A stretch of 37,399 bases of DNA from Pseudomonadota bacterium (GCA_005776725.1 SXOO01000131.1:1-37399), one strand, 5' to 3'; shown: positions 1 to 9,008, counted from the stretch's first letter. The notes: generated by a model from the letters alone, not told the origin. Made by a program: numbers and translations.

Positions 1-1310
1 ACATGGCCACGGGGGCCTCCACGGCCGACCTCGCCGTGATCCTCATCGACGCGCGGTACGGAGTGCTCACCCAGACGCGCCGGCACTCGTTCATCGCGTC
101 GCTCCTGGGCATCCGGCACCTCGTGGTGGCGGTGAACAAGATGGACCTCGTGGGCTGGGCCGAAGCCCGCTTCCACGAGATCGTCCAGAGCTACCACGCC
201 TTCTCCAAGAGCCTCGCCCTGCCCGAGCCGGTGTTCATCCCCATGGCGGCCCTCAGCGGCGACAACGTCGTCACGCGCTCCAAGTCCACGCCGTGGTACG
301 CCGGCCCTCCCCTCATGGAGGTGCTCGAGACCGTGCCGCTCGTTCGGGCCGAGGACTACGCGCGGCTCCGCCTGCCCATCCAGCGGGTGAGCCGCCCGGA
401 TCAGGACTTCCGCGGCTTCCAGGGCACGCTGGCGGCGGGCGTCCTCCGACCGGGAGACACGGTGCGCGTCCTTCCCTCTGGCCGCGAGAGCCGCATCGAG
501 CGCATCGTGGGCTTCAAGGGCGACCTCGAGCTGGCTTATGCGCCCGAGGCGGTCACGATCACCCTCACCGACGAGGTCGACGTGTCGCGAGGCGACGTGC
601 TGGTGTCCCCGGCGGCGCCCGCGGAGGTCTCCCACTCCGTCGTGGCGCACGTCGTGTGGATGGCCGAGCAGCCGCTCGTCCCAGGCCGCTCGTACTTCCT
701 CCGGCAGGCGTCGCTGAAGACCCCGGTCGTCGTCTCGGCGGTGGAGCATCGGATCGACGTGAACACGCTGGAGCGCTCTCCGGCCGACGCGCTCGAGCTC
801 AACGCCATCGGCGTCTGCCGCCTCACGACCACGCGGCCGTTGGTCTTCGACGCCTACGCTCAGAACCGGACCATGGGGGCGTTCATCCTCGTCGACCGCC
901 TCAGCAACAACACCGTCGGCGCCGGCATGATCATCGGCGCGGCCGCGGGCTCGGCGCGCGACGCGCTGAACGCGGCCCTCGAGCAGGAGGCTCGGCTGGC
1001 GACCGTGCCGGACGACCTCGTCAGCAGCGACGAGCGGCGCGCCCGACTGGGCTCGGCCGGCGGGACCTTGTGTGTGCGAGGACCTGGCCGCGAAGCCGTG
1101 GTGCGAGCGCTGGTTCGGCGCCTCTTCGATCTCGGGGTCAGCCCGATCGTCTGGGACGGCGCCGCCGAAGCGCTGGTCCAACAAGGCTTCCTGGTGCTGG
1201 TGCCCACACCGGGCCAGGGACCCACACTGGACGTGCCACCCGAGGCGCTGCTCGGGCTCGTGGTGGAGGATGGCCTTCGGCTCCTGCGCGAGGCGCGCCT
1301 CATCGTATGA
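1..1310 (+). CDS. cysN: Sulfate adenylyltransferase subunit 1 (CysN), 5' partial, with degenerate APS-kinase-like tail
   Basis: The gene runs in from the left edge; the ATG at 3 is internal (family motif NMATGAST). CysN is the GTPase subunit that, with CysD, makes adenosine 5'-phosphosulfate from ATP and sulfate in the cytoplasm. Visible are the GTPase motif NKMD (residues 45-48 of the visible part), the ALSGDNV segment (G5-like), and the beta-barrel domains 2 and 3 up to about residue 320. The P-loop and CysD lie outside the window. After residue 353 comes a stretch that aligns by eye with the start of APS kinase (CysC): TLCVRGPGREAVVRAL then RRLFDLG, but the P-loop GxxGxGKS is gone and only about 80 residues remain. 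The original protein was probably a CysNC fusion whose kinase half has decayed. The stop overlaps the next start (ATGA). The CysN call is secure; the tail reading is an inference. Confidence 0.95.
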   Translation, partial: MATGASTADLAVILIDARYGVLTQTRRHSFIASLLGIRHLVVAVNKMDLVGWAEARFHEIVQSYHAFSKSLALPEPVFIPMAALSGDNVVTRSKSTPWYAGPPLMEVLETVPLVRAEDYARLRLPIQRVSRPDQDFRGFQGTLAAGVLRPGDTVRVLPSGRESRIERIVGFKGDLELAYAPEAVTITLTDEVDVSRGDVLVSPAAPAEVSHSVVAHVVWMAEQPLVPGRSYFLRQASLKTPVVVSAVEHRIDVNTLERSPADALELNAIGVCRLTTTRPLVFDAYAQNRTMGAFILVDRLSNNTVGAGMIIGAAAGSARDALNAALEQEARLATVPDDLVSSDERRARLGSAGGTLCVRGPGREAVVRALVRRLFDLGVSPIVWDGAAEALVQQGFLVLVPTPGQGPTLDVPPEALLGLVVEDGLRLLREARLIV

Positions 1311-2380
1311 GCGGGACGCTCCTGGCTCTGGCCGGGCTCGTGCTCCTCGGGCCGCCCGAGGTCGAGCTCGAGCGGCTCCGGGCCGCGCTGGAGCGAGAGC
1401 CCGAAGACGTCGAGCTTCGGCACGCGTTCGCCGGGCAGGCGATCGAGGCCGGACGGCTCGTCGAGGCCGAGAAGGCGCTCCGCGAGGTGCTCCGTCGCGC
1501 TCCGGACCGCCTGGACGCGGCCCTCGACCTCGCGATGCTCCTCCTCGACACGCGCCGCACGGAGCAGGCGCTGCCGCTGCTCGAACGCGTCGTCGAGGCA
1601 GCGCCCGCCGACGAGGACGCGCTCTCAGGGCTGGTGTCGGCCCTCATCGACCTGGGCCGCCCCACCGACGCGCTCCTCCGGCTCCAGCAGCCCTCCGACC
1701 GGCTCCTGCCGCTCCGCGCGTTCGCCCAGCTCCGCGCCGGCAACACCGCGAAGGCGCTCGACGATATCGGCACGTGCCTCGAGCGACGCCCCGACGAGTG
1801 GCCGCTGCGCGTCCTCGCTGCTGTGGCGTTCGCAGTCGGTGGTCGCCTCGAGGCCGCGGATCGCGAGGTAGACCTGGCGGCCGAGCGCGCCCCGGCTACG
1901 GCCGCCAACGTCCCTTATGCGAGGGCCTTCGTGGCCTTCTTGCGCGGCAACGTCACCCTCGCGCAGCGATCCATGGCCGAGGCGCGGGCAAAGGCCCCCG
2001 GGGCCTTCGAGCCTGCCTCCACGTCCTTCACGCCCATGGCTTTCGCCACGTCTGACGAGGTCATCTTCCTCGACTGGGCGTCCAAGCTACCGGACGGTCC
2101 CCTCCTCCGAACCCCGGCGCTGGAGCTCACGATGGGCCGCGCGAGCCCCGCCAAGACCCTGAGCTGCACGCGCGCGACCGTGATGGCAGCCGTGCTCGAG
2201 AGCCCGGAGCGCCTCGCGCGTTGCGAGGCAACCCGAGTGCCGTTCACCCTCACTGCGCGCGGCCTCGACGCCCGGGGCGCTGCGGGCCGCTGCCTCGAGG
2301 CCGCCACCGCCACCGCGCGCCCTCCCCTGCCCGACGGCGTCACCTGTCGCGCCGCGCTCACGCTGCAATCCTCGCCGTGA
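1307..2380 (+). CDS. TPR-repeat protein, probably exported
   Basis: 357 residues starting at the ATG that overlaps the cysN stop (ATGA), so probably translationally coupled. The N-terminus has a short hydrophobic run (LLALAGLVLLG) that could be a signal peptide. Residues about 20-190 are built of helical repeats with the TPR pattern (for example AGQAIEAGRLVEAEKALREV and LAMLLLDTRRTEQALPLLE). The C-terminal third carries several cysteines and no recognised domain. TPR arrays are protein-binding scaffolds; the partner is unknown. Its position between cysN and a membrane glycosyltransferase-like gene does not reveal a job. The reading frame also extends upstream inside cysN, but that part is out of frame with the real gene and is ignored. 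Confidence 0.8.
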   Translation: MSGTLLALAGLVLLGPPEVELERLRAALEREPEDVELRHAFAGQAIEAGRLVEAEKALREVLRRAPDRLDAALDLAMLLLDTRRTEQALPLLERVVEAAPADEDALSGLVSALIDLGRPTDALLRLQQPSDRLLPLRAFAQLRAGNTAKALDDIGTCLERRPDEWPLRVLAAVAFAVGGRLEAADREVDLAAERAPATAANVPYARAFVAFLRGNVTLAQRSMAEARAKAPGAFEPASTSFTPMAFATSDEVIFLDWASKLPDGPLLRTPALELTMGRASPAKTLSCTRATVMAAVLESPERLARCEATRVPFTLTARGLDARGAAGRCLEAATATARPPLPDGVTCRAALTLQSSP

Positions 2381-4074
2381 TCCCTGTCCGCCCTGGCGCG
2401 ATCGCCAGCCTCCTCTTCGTCGCGTTCATTCTCTTTGTCTTGCCCGGCGTACTGAGCCGCTACGAGGCGAACTCCTGGCTCGTTGGCGACGGCGGCTTCT
2501 ACCTCAACATGCAGAAGTCGCTCACGTGGCACGGCACGCTCGAGCAGAGCCAGCTGCACCCGCACTCCTGGTACGACGGCACCCGCGAGATCGACGACGC
2601 GTTCTCGAACATCGCGCGCGGCCGAAACGGCGAGTGGTGGCCCAAGCACGGCTACCTCATGCCCGTCTTCACCCTCCCGCTCTACTGGGCGTTTGGCGTA
2701 GACGGCACCCTCATCGCCAACGTCCTGTCGGTGAGCCTGGTGGTGGTCCTGTCGTTCCTGGTCGCCCGGCGCTTCGCCAGCACCGCGGCCGCCGGAGTGG
2801 CCGCCTTCGCGGTGGGCGTGGCCGGGCCGCACGCCGAGTACGCCTACAACTTCTCCAACGACGGCTTCTACACGGTCTGGCTGCTGGGCGCGTTCGCCTC
2901 GGCGTTTGGGGGCACACCGCGCCGACGAGTGCTCGCCGGAGTGCTCTTCGGCCTCGCAGTCTGGACCAAGATCACCAACGTCCTGTTCGCGCCTCTGCTC
3001 GCGTTGGCGGTGCTCTACGGGCCAGGAGAGCAAGCAGCGCGTGGGAGGGAGGCCGTTCGGCAGCTCGTACAGGTGGCCGCGGGCGCCGCGGTCATCCTCA
3101 CCCTCTATGGCATCGCCAACACCTACATGTTCGGCCGACCCTGGATCACGTCCTACCAGCGGGTGCTGGTGGTACGCGCGGGGGAGCTCGCGGTGGCCTC
3201 CCATACCGACCTCTTCAACGTCCCCTTCCGCGAAGGCCTCATGGACGTCCTCTTCACCAGGGATCACGGGCTGCTCACGCGTTACGCGCCGGCCACGCTC
3301 GCCTGGCTGGGCTTCATTCCCCTGCTCGTGCGCCGCGAGACCCGCCGTCTGGGCCTCGGAGCGGCGCTCACGCTCCTGGCGGTGATCGCCTTCTTCCTGC
3401 GCTTCAAGTACTACCATGAGCGCTTCCTCTTCCCCGTTTTCGGCCTCCTGGTGCTGCCAGCGGCGGTGCTGCTCGACAGCGCCTTGACGGTGCTCTCCAC
3501 GCGATTCCCCTCACCGGCCCTCCAGCGGCTAGGCGCGGCGCTGTGCGTCGGCGGGCTCGGGGCCGTGGCGGTCACGCGTGACGCATTCCGACGCGAGGAT
3601 CGCGCCAGCGACCGCATCGAGTCGGCCGTGGTCCGCGTGGGCGACGCCCCGTGCGACTACTTCAACAACATGCGCTGGTCGTGGGAGTGCCCCGGTCGCC
3701 GCGGCGACGACCAGCTCATCGGGGTGAGCGGGGCCCAGCGCCACCGCTTCAAGGGGCGGGAGGCGCGGGGGCTGATCCTCGCCGCGGGCCACGAGAGCAA
3801 GAAGCCGATCGAGCTCACGTTCCCCGACTTCCCGGTGGGGCCCGGGCTCCGGATCCGCTTCGGCCTCGACGACGCGTCGCGCGCGCCAGTCGCTGTGGAG
3901 ATGGCGGTCACGATCGGCGAGCGCGAGGTGCTTCGGCGCCGGGTGGCGGAGCCAGGCGTGCTCTTCGAGGCACCGCTGGAGGGTGAATCCGGCTCCCAGC
4001 CCATCCGCGTCAACCTCACCACCACGGATCAGGCGCGCGCCCGCTTCGTCTTCGATATACGGCGCCCCCGCTGA
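2377..4074 (+). CDS. Polytopic membrane protein, GT-C glycosyltransferase-like
   Basis: 565 residues from a GTG that overlaps the preceding stop (GTGA). The first residues form a transmembrane helix (SLLFVAFILFVLPGVLS). About eight to ten hydrophobic helices follow up to about residue 400, with a large loop after the first helix containing acidic and aromatic residues (VGDGGFYLNMQKS). A soluble beta-rich C-terminal domain occupies about residues 410-565. This layout (acidic first loop, many helices, extracytoplasmic tail) matches lipid-linked-sugar GT-C enzymes such as the ArnT/PMT groups. The donor and acceptor cannot be told. An alternative is a membrane protein of unknown function. It ends 82 bases before the next gene, which has its own promoter. 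Confidence 0.7.
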   Translation: MIPVRPGAIASLLFVAFILFVLPGVLSRYEANSWLVGDGGFYLNMQKSLTWHGTLEQSQLHPHSWYDGTREIDDAFSNIARGRNGEWWPKHGYLMPVFTLPLYWAFGVDGTLIANVLSVSLVVVLSFLVARRFASTAAAGVAAFAVGVAGPHAEYAYNFSNDGFYTVWLLGAFASAFGGTPRRRVLAGVLFGLAVWTKITNVLFAPLLALAVLYGPGEQAARGREAVRQLVQVAAGAAVILTLYGIANTYMFGRPWITSYQRVLVVRAGELAVASHTDLFNVPFREGLMDVLFTRDHGLLTRYAPATLAWLGFIPLLVRRETRRLGLGAALTLLAVIAFFLRFKYYHERFLFPVFGLLVLPAAVLLDSALTVLSTRFPSPALQRLGAALCVGGLGAVAVTRDAFRREDRASDRIESAVVRVGDAPCDYFNNMRWSWECPGRRGDDQLIGVSGAQRHRFKGREARGLILAAGHESKKPIELTFPDFPVGPGLRIRFGLDDASRAPVAVEMAVTIGEREVLRRRVAEPGVLFEAPLEGESGSQPIRVNLTTTDQARARFVFDIRRPR

Positions 4075-4118
4075 GCTCGCCCGGCAGCCCCGTCCTGCCC
4101 TCTGCGACGCTCGGTTCG

Positions 4119-4148
4119 TTGACCCGCCCGGGGGGCCACCCTTAGGCT
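4119..4148 (+). promoter_or_regulatory. Candidate promoter of the aspartokinase/homoserine dehydrogenase gene
   Basis: TTGACC at 4119-4124 and TAGGCT at 4143-4148 are separated by 18 bases. The -10-like hexamer lies 8 bases before the ATG at 4157 and no Shine-Dalgarno sequence is present, so the transcript would start at or next to the start codon (leaderless). Seen by eye only. Confidence 0.45.
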
Positions 4149-4156
4149 GCCCGGCC

Positions 4157-6691
4157 ATGCTCATGCCCCTGCCGTATCGCGTCTCCAAGTTCGGCGGTTC
4201 TTCCGTCGGCGCCCCGCATCGGATCCAACGCGTCACCGAGCTCGTCGCGCACGAGCTGGGGCTGGACGCCAAGGGACACCGGCGAGGCCCTGACCGCGGC
4301 CCGCTGGCGGTCGTGGTGTCGGCGATGGGCGACACCACCGACTGGCTGATCGAGGCCGCTCAGCTCGCCGCCACCGGCGACGCGGCGGCAGCCGACGCGG
4401 TGGCCACGCGGATCATCGACCTGGCGGTGGCGAACACCCAGCAGGCGATCTCGCTCCTCGAGGCCTCGGTGGGGCTTCGCAACCTACCGGACGTGGTGGC
4501 CCAGGTGCACGGGGTGCTCGACCCCTTGAGGCAGCTGCTCTACGGCGTCAGCCTCCTCCGGGAGTGCACCACGCAAACCCTGGACCTCATCATGAGCTTC
4601 GGCGAGCGCACCAGCGCCACCGTCCTGGCGGAGCTGCTCACGGCCCGCGGGATCCCTGCCGTGATGGTCGACGCCCGCGACTGGGTGGTCACGAACGACC
4701 GCTTCGGCGAAGGCGTGGTGGACTTCGAGGCCTCGAGAGAGCGCCTCAAGCAGCTGCGCAAGACCTGGGATGGGCGTCTTCCGGTCAACACGGGCTTCCT
4801 CGGCCGCACGCGCGACGGGCGCACCACCACCCTGGGGCGCAACGGCTCCGATTACACCGCCACTCTCTTGGCCCGGGCGCTCGACGCCAGCGAGGTCAAC
4901 ATCTGGACGGACGTGTCCGGCGTCATGACCGCGGACCCCAACATCGTCCCCGACGCCTACCCCTTGGAGCGCCTCAGCTACATGACGGCGGTGGAGCTGG
5001 CCACGTTCGGGACCAAGATGTTCCACTCGAAGACCATGATCCCGCTCATCGAGTCGGGGATCCCGATGCGCATCCGCAACACGATGCGCCCGGACGACAA
5101 GGGCACGCGGATCGACGCGATCGGCAACACCGACCCCGGTCAGCCCATCAGCGTCACCAGCCTCGAGAAGATGGCCCTGCTCGAGGTGGAGTGGCGCAAG
5201 CTGAACCAGCGGCCCCAGGTGGGCGAGCGGGTCCTCCACGCGGTGGAGAAGGCCGGCGTGCCCGTGTGGATGGCGTCGCAGTCCGCCCACGGTCAGGCCG
5301 TGGCCATCGTGATCCCCAACGGCGACCTCGCGAAGGCGCGCGCCGCCATCGAGCAGGAGCTCGAGCTCGAGCTCGAGCGCCGAGAGGTGGACCCGCTTCG
5401 AGCCTATGCGGGGGTCACGCTGCTCTCCCTGGTCTGCGGCGCCATGGGGCAGTTCCCGAACGTGGCGGGTCGCTTCTTCCAGGCGCTCGGCGCGGTGGGC
5501 GTCAACGTGCGCGCGATCGCGCAAGGCGCCAACTCGCGGTCCATCTCCTGCGTGATCGACCAGGCAGACACCCGCACCGCCGTCCGCACCGTCCACACCA
5601 GCTTCAACTTCGCGCACCAGGACGTGTCGTTGTTCGTGCTGGGCCGCGGAGTCGTCGGGTCCCAGCTGCTGGCTCAGGTGGCCGCGCAGGCCGAGGTGCT
5701 CCGGACCGAGCACGGGATCCACCCCCGCGTCGTGGGTCTCGCCACGCGGAGCAAGGCGCTGCTGGATCCCAGGGGGCTCGCGTTGGCGGGCGACGCCTGG
5801 GCCACGGCGTTCGACCGGGACGCCGGCCCTCTGGATCTCGAGGCCGCGCTCGACGCGGTCGCGCGGCTCCCGGTGCCCATCCTGGTCGACTGCACCGGGG
5901 GCGACGGCATGGAGGCCGTCTACGCCCGGGCGTTCGCTCGGGGTCTGCACGTCGTGGCGGCCAACAAGAAGCCGCTCACGATCCCACAATGCGCGCTCGC
6001 CGAGCTTCGCAGCGCCGCCCGGCACCGCCAGTGGCGCTACGAGACCACCGTGGGCGCCAGCCTCCCCGTCATCGAGACGCTGAAGAACCTCGTCCGCACG
6101 GGCGACACGGTGCGACTCATCGAGGGCAGCCTCTCGGGCACGCTCGGTTACCTCACGAACGAGGTGATGCGCGGCGTTCCGCTCTCGGTGGCAGTCCGGG
6201 ACGCGAAGGAGCGCGGCTACACCGAGCCTGATCCCCGGGACGACCTCAACGGCATGGACGTGGCCCGGAAGGCGCTGATCCTGGCGCGCGAGCTTGGCCT
6301 CGCGGTCGAGCTCTCCGACATTGCTGTGGAGCCCTTCGTGAGCCGCGAGCTCTTCGAGGCCCCCTCCGTCGAGGCGTTCCTCGACCGCCTCGCCGCCGAG
6401 GACGCGGCGTTTGGCGCTCGCATCGCCGGGCTCGCCCGCGAAGGTCGAGTGCTCCGTTACCTCTGTCGCGTCGACCCGACCACGCGGGCCCTCACCGTGG
6501 GGCCGGTCGCGGTGCCCAAGGACCACCCGGCCGCTGGCCTCAAGGGCTCGGAGGCCTTCGTGGCGTTCACCACAGCGCGATACGCGGATTACCCCCTCAT
6601 CGTGCGCGGCTCCGGGGCCGGCGGGGCGGTCACCGCCGCCGGCGTGCTGGCCGACATCCTGGCCGTCGCGCAGACCCTCCGCGGGCGATGA
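4157..6691 (+). CDS. thrA: Bifunctional aspartate kinase / homoserine dehydrogenase
   Basis: 844 residues, the usual length of ThrA/MetL fusions. It catalyses the first step (aspartate to aspartyl-phosphate) and third step (aspartate semialdehyde to homoserine) of threonine/methionine synthesis in the cytoplasm. Aspartokinase: KFGGSSVG (K11), VVVSAMGDTTD, TLGRNGSDYTATLLA, IWTDVSGVMTADP. ACT regulatory region about residues 325-480. Homoserine dehydrogenase from about residue 490: nucleotide-binding VLGRGVVGS (residue 494 on), VDCTGG, ANKKPLT, YETTVGASLP, GSLSGTLGYL, and the catalytic stretch EPDPRDDLNGMDVARK. The start is the first ATG after a TTGACC/TAGGCT promoter; a second ATG two codons on is possible. 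ThrA and MetL cannot be told apart by eye, so feedback control is not predicted. The stop overlaps the next gene (ATGA). Confidence 0.96.
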   Translation: MLMPLPYRVSKFGGSSVGAPHRIQRVTELVAHELGLDAKGHRRGPDRGPLAVVVSAMGDTTDWLIEAAQLAATGDAAAADAVATRIIDLAVANTQQAISLLEASVGLRNLPDVVAQVHGVLDPLRQLLYGVSLLRECTTQTLDLIMSFGERTSATVLAELLTARGIPAVMVDARDWVVTNDRFGEGVVDFEASRERLKQLRKTWDGRLPVNTGFLGRTRDGRTTTLGRNGSDYTATLLARALDASEVNIWTDVSGVMTADPNIVPDAYPLERLSYMTAVELATFGTKMFHSKTMIPLIESGIPMRIRNTMRPDDKGTRIDAIGNTDPGQPISVTSLEKMALLEVEWRKLNQRPQVGERVLHAVEKAGVPVWMASQSAHGQAVAIVIPNGDLAKARAAIEQELELELERREVDPLRAYAGVTLLSLVCGAMGQFPNVAGRFFQALGAVGVNVRAIAQGANSRSISCVIDQADTRTAVRTVHTSFNFAHQDVSLFVLGRGVVGSQLLAQVAAQAEVLRTEHGIHPRVVGLATRSKALLDPRGLALAGDAWATAFDRDAGPLDLEAALDAVARLPVPILVDCTGGDGMEAVYARAFARGLHVVAANKKPLTIPQCALAELRSAARHRQWRYETTVGASLPVIETLKNLVRTGDTVRLIEGSLSGTLGYLTNEVMRGVPLSVAVRDAKERGYTEPDPRDDLNGMDVARKALILARELGLAVELSDIAVEPFVSRELFEAPSVEAFLDRLAAEDAAFGARIAGLAREGRVLRYLCRVDPTTRALTVGPVAVPKDHPAAGLKGSEAFVAFTTARYADYPLIVRGSGAGGAVTAAGVLADILAVAQTLRGR

Positions 6692-7857
6692 ACGCCCTCC
6701 TGTTCGCGCTCGCTGCGTTGGCGGTGAAGCCCCCGCCCCCACGGGTGCAGATCTTCACGGAGCGCCACGCCGCCTGGTGCGCGAAGGCCTTCGAGGCGCA
6801 CGCGCGGCTCGCCACGAGCCCGGCGGATCGCAAGGCGTGGCTCGCGCGTTGCGCGGAGGACTCGGTAGACGCCGTGCGCTGCGTGATCGACGCCGCCACG
6901 CCCGAGCAGCAGGCGGCCTGCGATCGCAGCTCCCCCTACCCGTCCGAGGTGCAGCGCTGCATCGCAAAGGCGGCCGGCGAGCCCGAACGCGCCGCCTGTA
7001 AGCCCGACGCGGTCTGCGCAGACGCCGTAGACATCATGACGGAGGTCGCCAGCGCGGACCCCGAGCTCTCGGACTCCCAGCGCGCCGCGGCGGTCAAGGT
7101 GCTCACGGCCACCCGGTCGCGCAGCGCCGAAGTGGCCGCGTGCATCCGCCTCCCCTCCGCTGTGCGCCGGTGCGCCGAAGCCGCGAGCTCGGTCGACGAG
7201 CTCACGAGCTGCGTCCGAGTCGAGTCATCGTGGTCCGAGCGCCAGTTTGCGCCGCATCACCCGTTCACCCAGGCCTTCGACCTGGACTGCGAGGCCGCCA
7301 AAGCCGCCTGGCCTCGCCTCTACACAGCGGCGGGCCACACCGAGGCCCTGGTCTGCGACGGCTACGCGTCTGACACGCTGCGGTGCCTCGCCGAGGCCGC
7401 GGCGCGCGAAGGTGTGGATTCGTGCCTCAGCGAAGCGACGGTTCGTTGTCGGCGGGCCTTCGACGCGATCGTCTTTAGAAATCTGGCGCCGGACATACGG
7501 CCCGAGCTACGCGCCGGGATCGAGGAGTCGCTCGCGGATGAGCGGCGGAGCTTCATCGCTCAGTGCCGCTCGCTCCCGAGCGACCTCGTGCAGTGCCTCG
7601 AGACGTCGGAGCGCCCCTTCAGCCTCGACGGATGCGTGGCAGCCGAGCGCTGCGCGGGGCTCAGTCAGAGCCTGCAGCGCCTGCTGGCCAGGGACGCGAT
7701 GCTCGGTCGCGCGGAGAAGGCCCGTCACCTCGGGCTGCTCCTCGACGAGTCGGCGTTCCAGCGGGTCTGCGCCGGGGCCCGACGAAGCGCGCTCCATTGC
7801 GTCGCGGGCGCCCAGTCGTGGTCAGACGCCATGACGTGCACCCGGCCGGCCCCTTGA
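6688..7857 (+). CDS. Cysteine-repeat secreted protein, five C-x9-C-x12-C modules
   Basis: 389 residues with 22 cysteines and no family I recognise. A short N-terminal hydrophobic stretch (ALLFALAALAV) suggests export to the oxidising periplasm. The cysteines fall in a strict pattern, C-x9-C-x12-C, at residues 55/65/78, 152/162/175, 223/233/246, 293/303/316 and 361/371/384, with a variant x12/x12 copy at 78/91/104. A further cysteine precedes the last two modules by exactly 38 residues (254 to 293, 322 to 361). Modules are about 70 residues apart in the second half. The predicted fold would be small helical hairpins held by disulfides. Start ATG overlaps the thrA stop; its own stop overlaps the next gene. 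Function unknown. Confidence 0.8.
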   Translation: MNALLFALAALAVKPPPPRVQIFTERHAAWCAKAFEAHARLATSPADRKAWLARCAEDSVDAVRCVIDAATPEQQAACDRSSPYPSEVQRCIAKAAGEPERAACKPDAVCADAVDIMTEVASADPELSDSQRAAAVKVLTATRSRSAEVAACIRLPSAVRRCAEAASSVDELTSCVRVESSWSERQFAPHHPFTQAFDLDCEAAKAAWPRLYTAAGHTEALVCDGYASDTLRCLAEAAAREGVDSCLSEATVRCRRAFDAIVFRNLAPDIRPELRAGIEESLADERRSFIAQCRSLPSDLVQCLETSERPFSLDGCVAAERCAGLSQSLQRLLARDAMLGRAEKARHLGLLLDESAFQRVCAGARRSALHCVAGAQSWSDAMTCTRPAP

Positions 7858-8780
7858 GGTCTCTCCAGGAGGCCTCGAGCGGCCTCGCGGTCGCCCTGGT
7901 CCTCACGGCGGCGTGCGGCGAGCCCACGAGCCCCGGGAGCGGCCTTCACGCGGACGCCTGTCTCGCTACGCTCGAGTGCCCTGGGGCAGCAGAGACCGTG
8001 GCTCCACCACGGATCCGCACCTCCGCGGACGCTTCGGGCTCGCCGCCTGCGAGAGACGTGACGGACGTGAGAGGCGCGCGGGGCCTCGAGGACGACGCCG
8101 CACCGGCGCTGTTCGTGGTGACGCGGACTCGGGGATATCGCCATGGCTCCATCGTGGACGGCCTCGTGGCGCTGGAGGGGCTCAGTGGGCGCCTGGGGCT
8201 GGGCTTCCTCCACGCCTCGGAGGACGCGGACCTCGGCTGTCTCGGGAGCGCGGGCGCTTGCGGGGTGCCCCCGGGGAGCGCGCCGATCGTGGTGCTGCTC
8301 AGCACCACCGGCGACTTCCTCAGCGACGCGGAGACCGAAGCGCTCGATGAGCACGTGCGCACCGGCGGCGCCCTGCTCGGCCTGCACGCGGCCACCGACG
8401 CGGAGACCGACACCCCGGCGTACGGGGCCCTGCTCGGGGCCTGGTTCGCCCGTCACCCCGCGACGCAGCCGGCGCGCGTCCGCGTGGTGACACCAGCGCA
8501 TCCAGCCGTTCAGGGCGTGCCGCTGGAGATCACCCGAACCGACGAGTGGTACGACTTCACTGCGAGCCCGGTCGACACGACGGTGCTCCTGGTCGTAGAT
8601 GAGGCCAGCTACGACGGCGGAGGAATGGGCGACCCCCACCCGGTGGCATGGGCGCACGAGCGCGGCGCCGGCCGGGTCTTCTACACGGCCATGGGCCACA
8701 CCCCCGAGTCGTTCACCGAACCCTACTTCGTGAGCCACCTCGAGGCGGCGCTTCGGTGGCTCTCCGAGCCGCGCCCCTAG
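7854..8780 (+). CDS. Lipoprotein with ThuA-like domain
   Basis: 308 residues from a TTG that overlaps the previous stop (TTGA). The N-terminus is a lipoprotein signal (AVALVLTAAC, Cys at about residue 21), so the protein is likely membrane-anchored outside the cytoplasm. After a low-complexity linker, residues about 85-305 match the ThuA-like (trehalose utilisation) glutamine-amidotransferase-like fold: FVVTRTRGYRHGSI, VVLLSTTGDFL, GGALLGLHAATD, a RTDEWYDF segment, and GRVFYTAMGHTPESF near the end. ThuA-like proteins are linked to sugar metabolism and are common as exported proteins in Planctomycetes and Myxococcota; substrate unknown. An alternative GTG start at 7836 would lengthen the signal peptide by six residues. 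Overlapping starts link it to thrA and the Cys-repeat gene. Confidence 0.82.
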   Translation: MRSLQEASSGLAVALVLTAACGEPTSPGSGLHADACLATLECPGAAETVAPPRIRTSADASGSPPARDVTDVRGARGLEDDAAPALFVVTRTRGYRHGSIVDGLVALEGLSGRLGLGFLHASEDADLGCLGSAGACGVPPGSAPIVVLLSTTGDFLSDAETEALDEHVRTGGALLGLHAATDAETDTPAYGALLGAWFARHPATQPARVRVVTPAHPAVQGVPLEITRTDEWYDFTASPVDTTVLLVVDEASYDGGGMGDPHPVAWAHERGAGRVFYTAMGHTPESFTEPYFVSHLEAALRWLSEPRP

Positions 8781-8818
8781 CCCGGCCGGGCGTCCGCGAC
8801 CTCGTTCGCTGTGGCCAC

Positions 8819-8848
8819 CGATCCAGGTGGCGCTTTGGCCCGTAACAT
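8819..8848 (+). promoter_or_regulatory. Candidate ECF-type autoregulatory promoter
   Basis: CGATCC at 8819-8824 and TAACAT at 8843-8848 are 18 bases apart. This is close to the TGATCC-N18-TAA form recalled for the ChrR-partnered RpoE of Rhodobacter. It lies upstream of an ECF sigma/cupin pair, where autoregulation is usual. It implies a leader of about 150 bases before the sigma start. Confidence 0.35.
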
Positions 8849-9008
8849 GAGGGCCTGCTGCGTTGCCTTGGAGAGCGAAGTGTTGGTAGCGTCCAGACAA
8901 TTCAGCTCTCGAAGGTCTTGGAGAGGTCACGCTTCTTTGCGTGCCCTCGTCGGCCAACGAGAGCGCCGACTGCCGGCGTCGCGCCGGCATCTGCGCCCGG
9001 GGAGACGC

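Noticed and set aside
4484..6742. 752-codon open frame on the minus strand opposite thrA (and similar long frames opposite the S1P-lyase-like gene and the HExxH lipoprotein)
   Set aside because: GC-rich codon use keeps antisense frames open. They are Arg/Gly/His-rich, show no domains and oppose well-supported genes.
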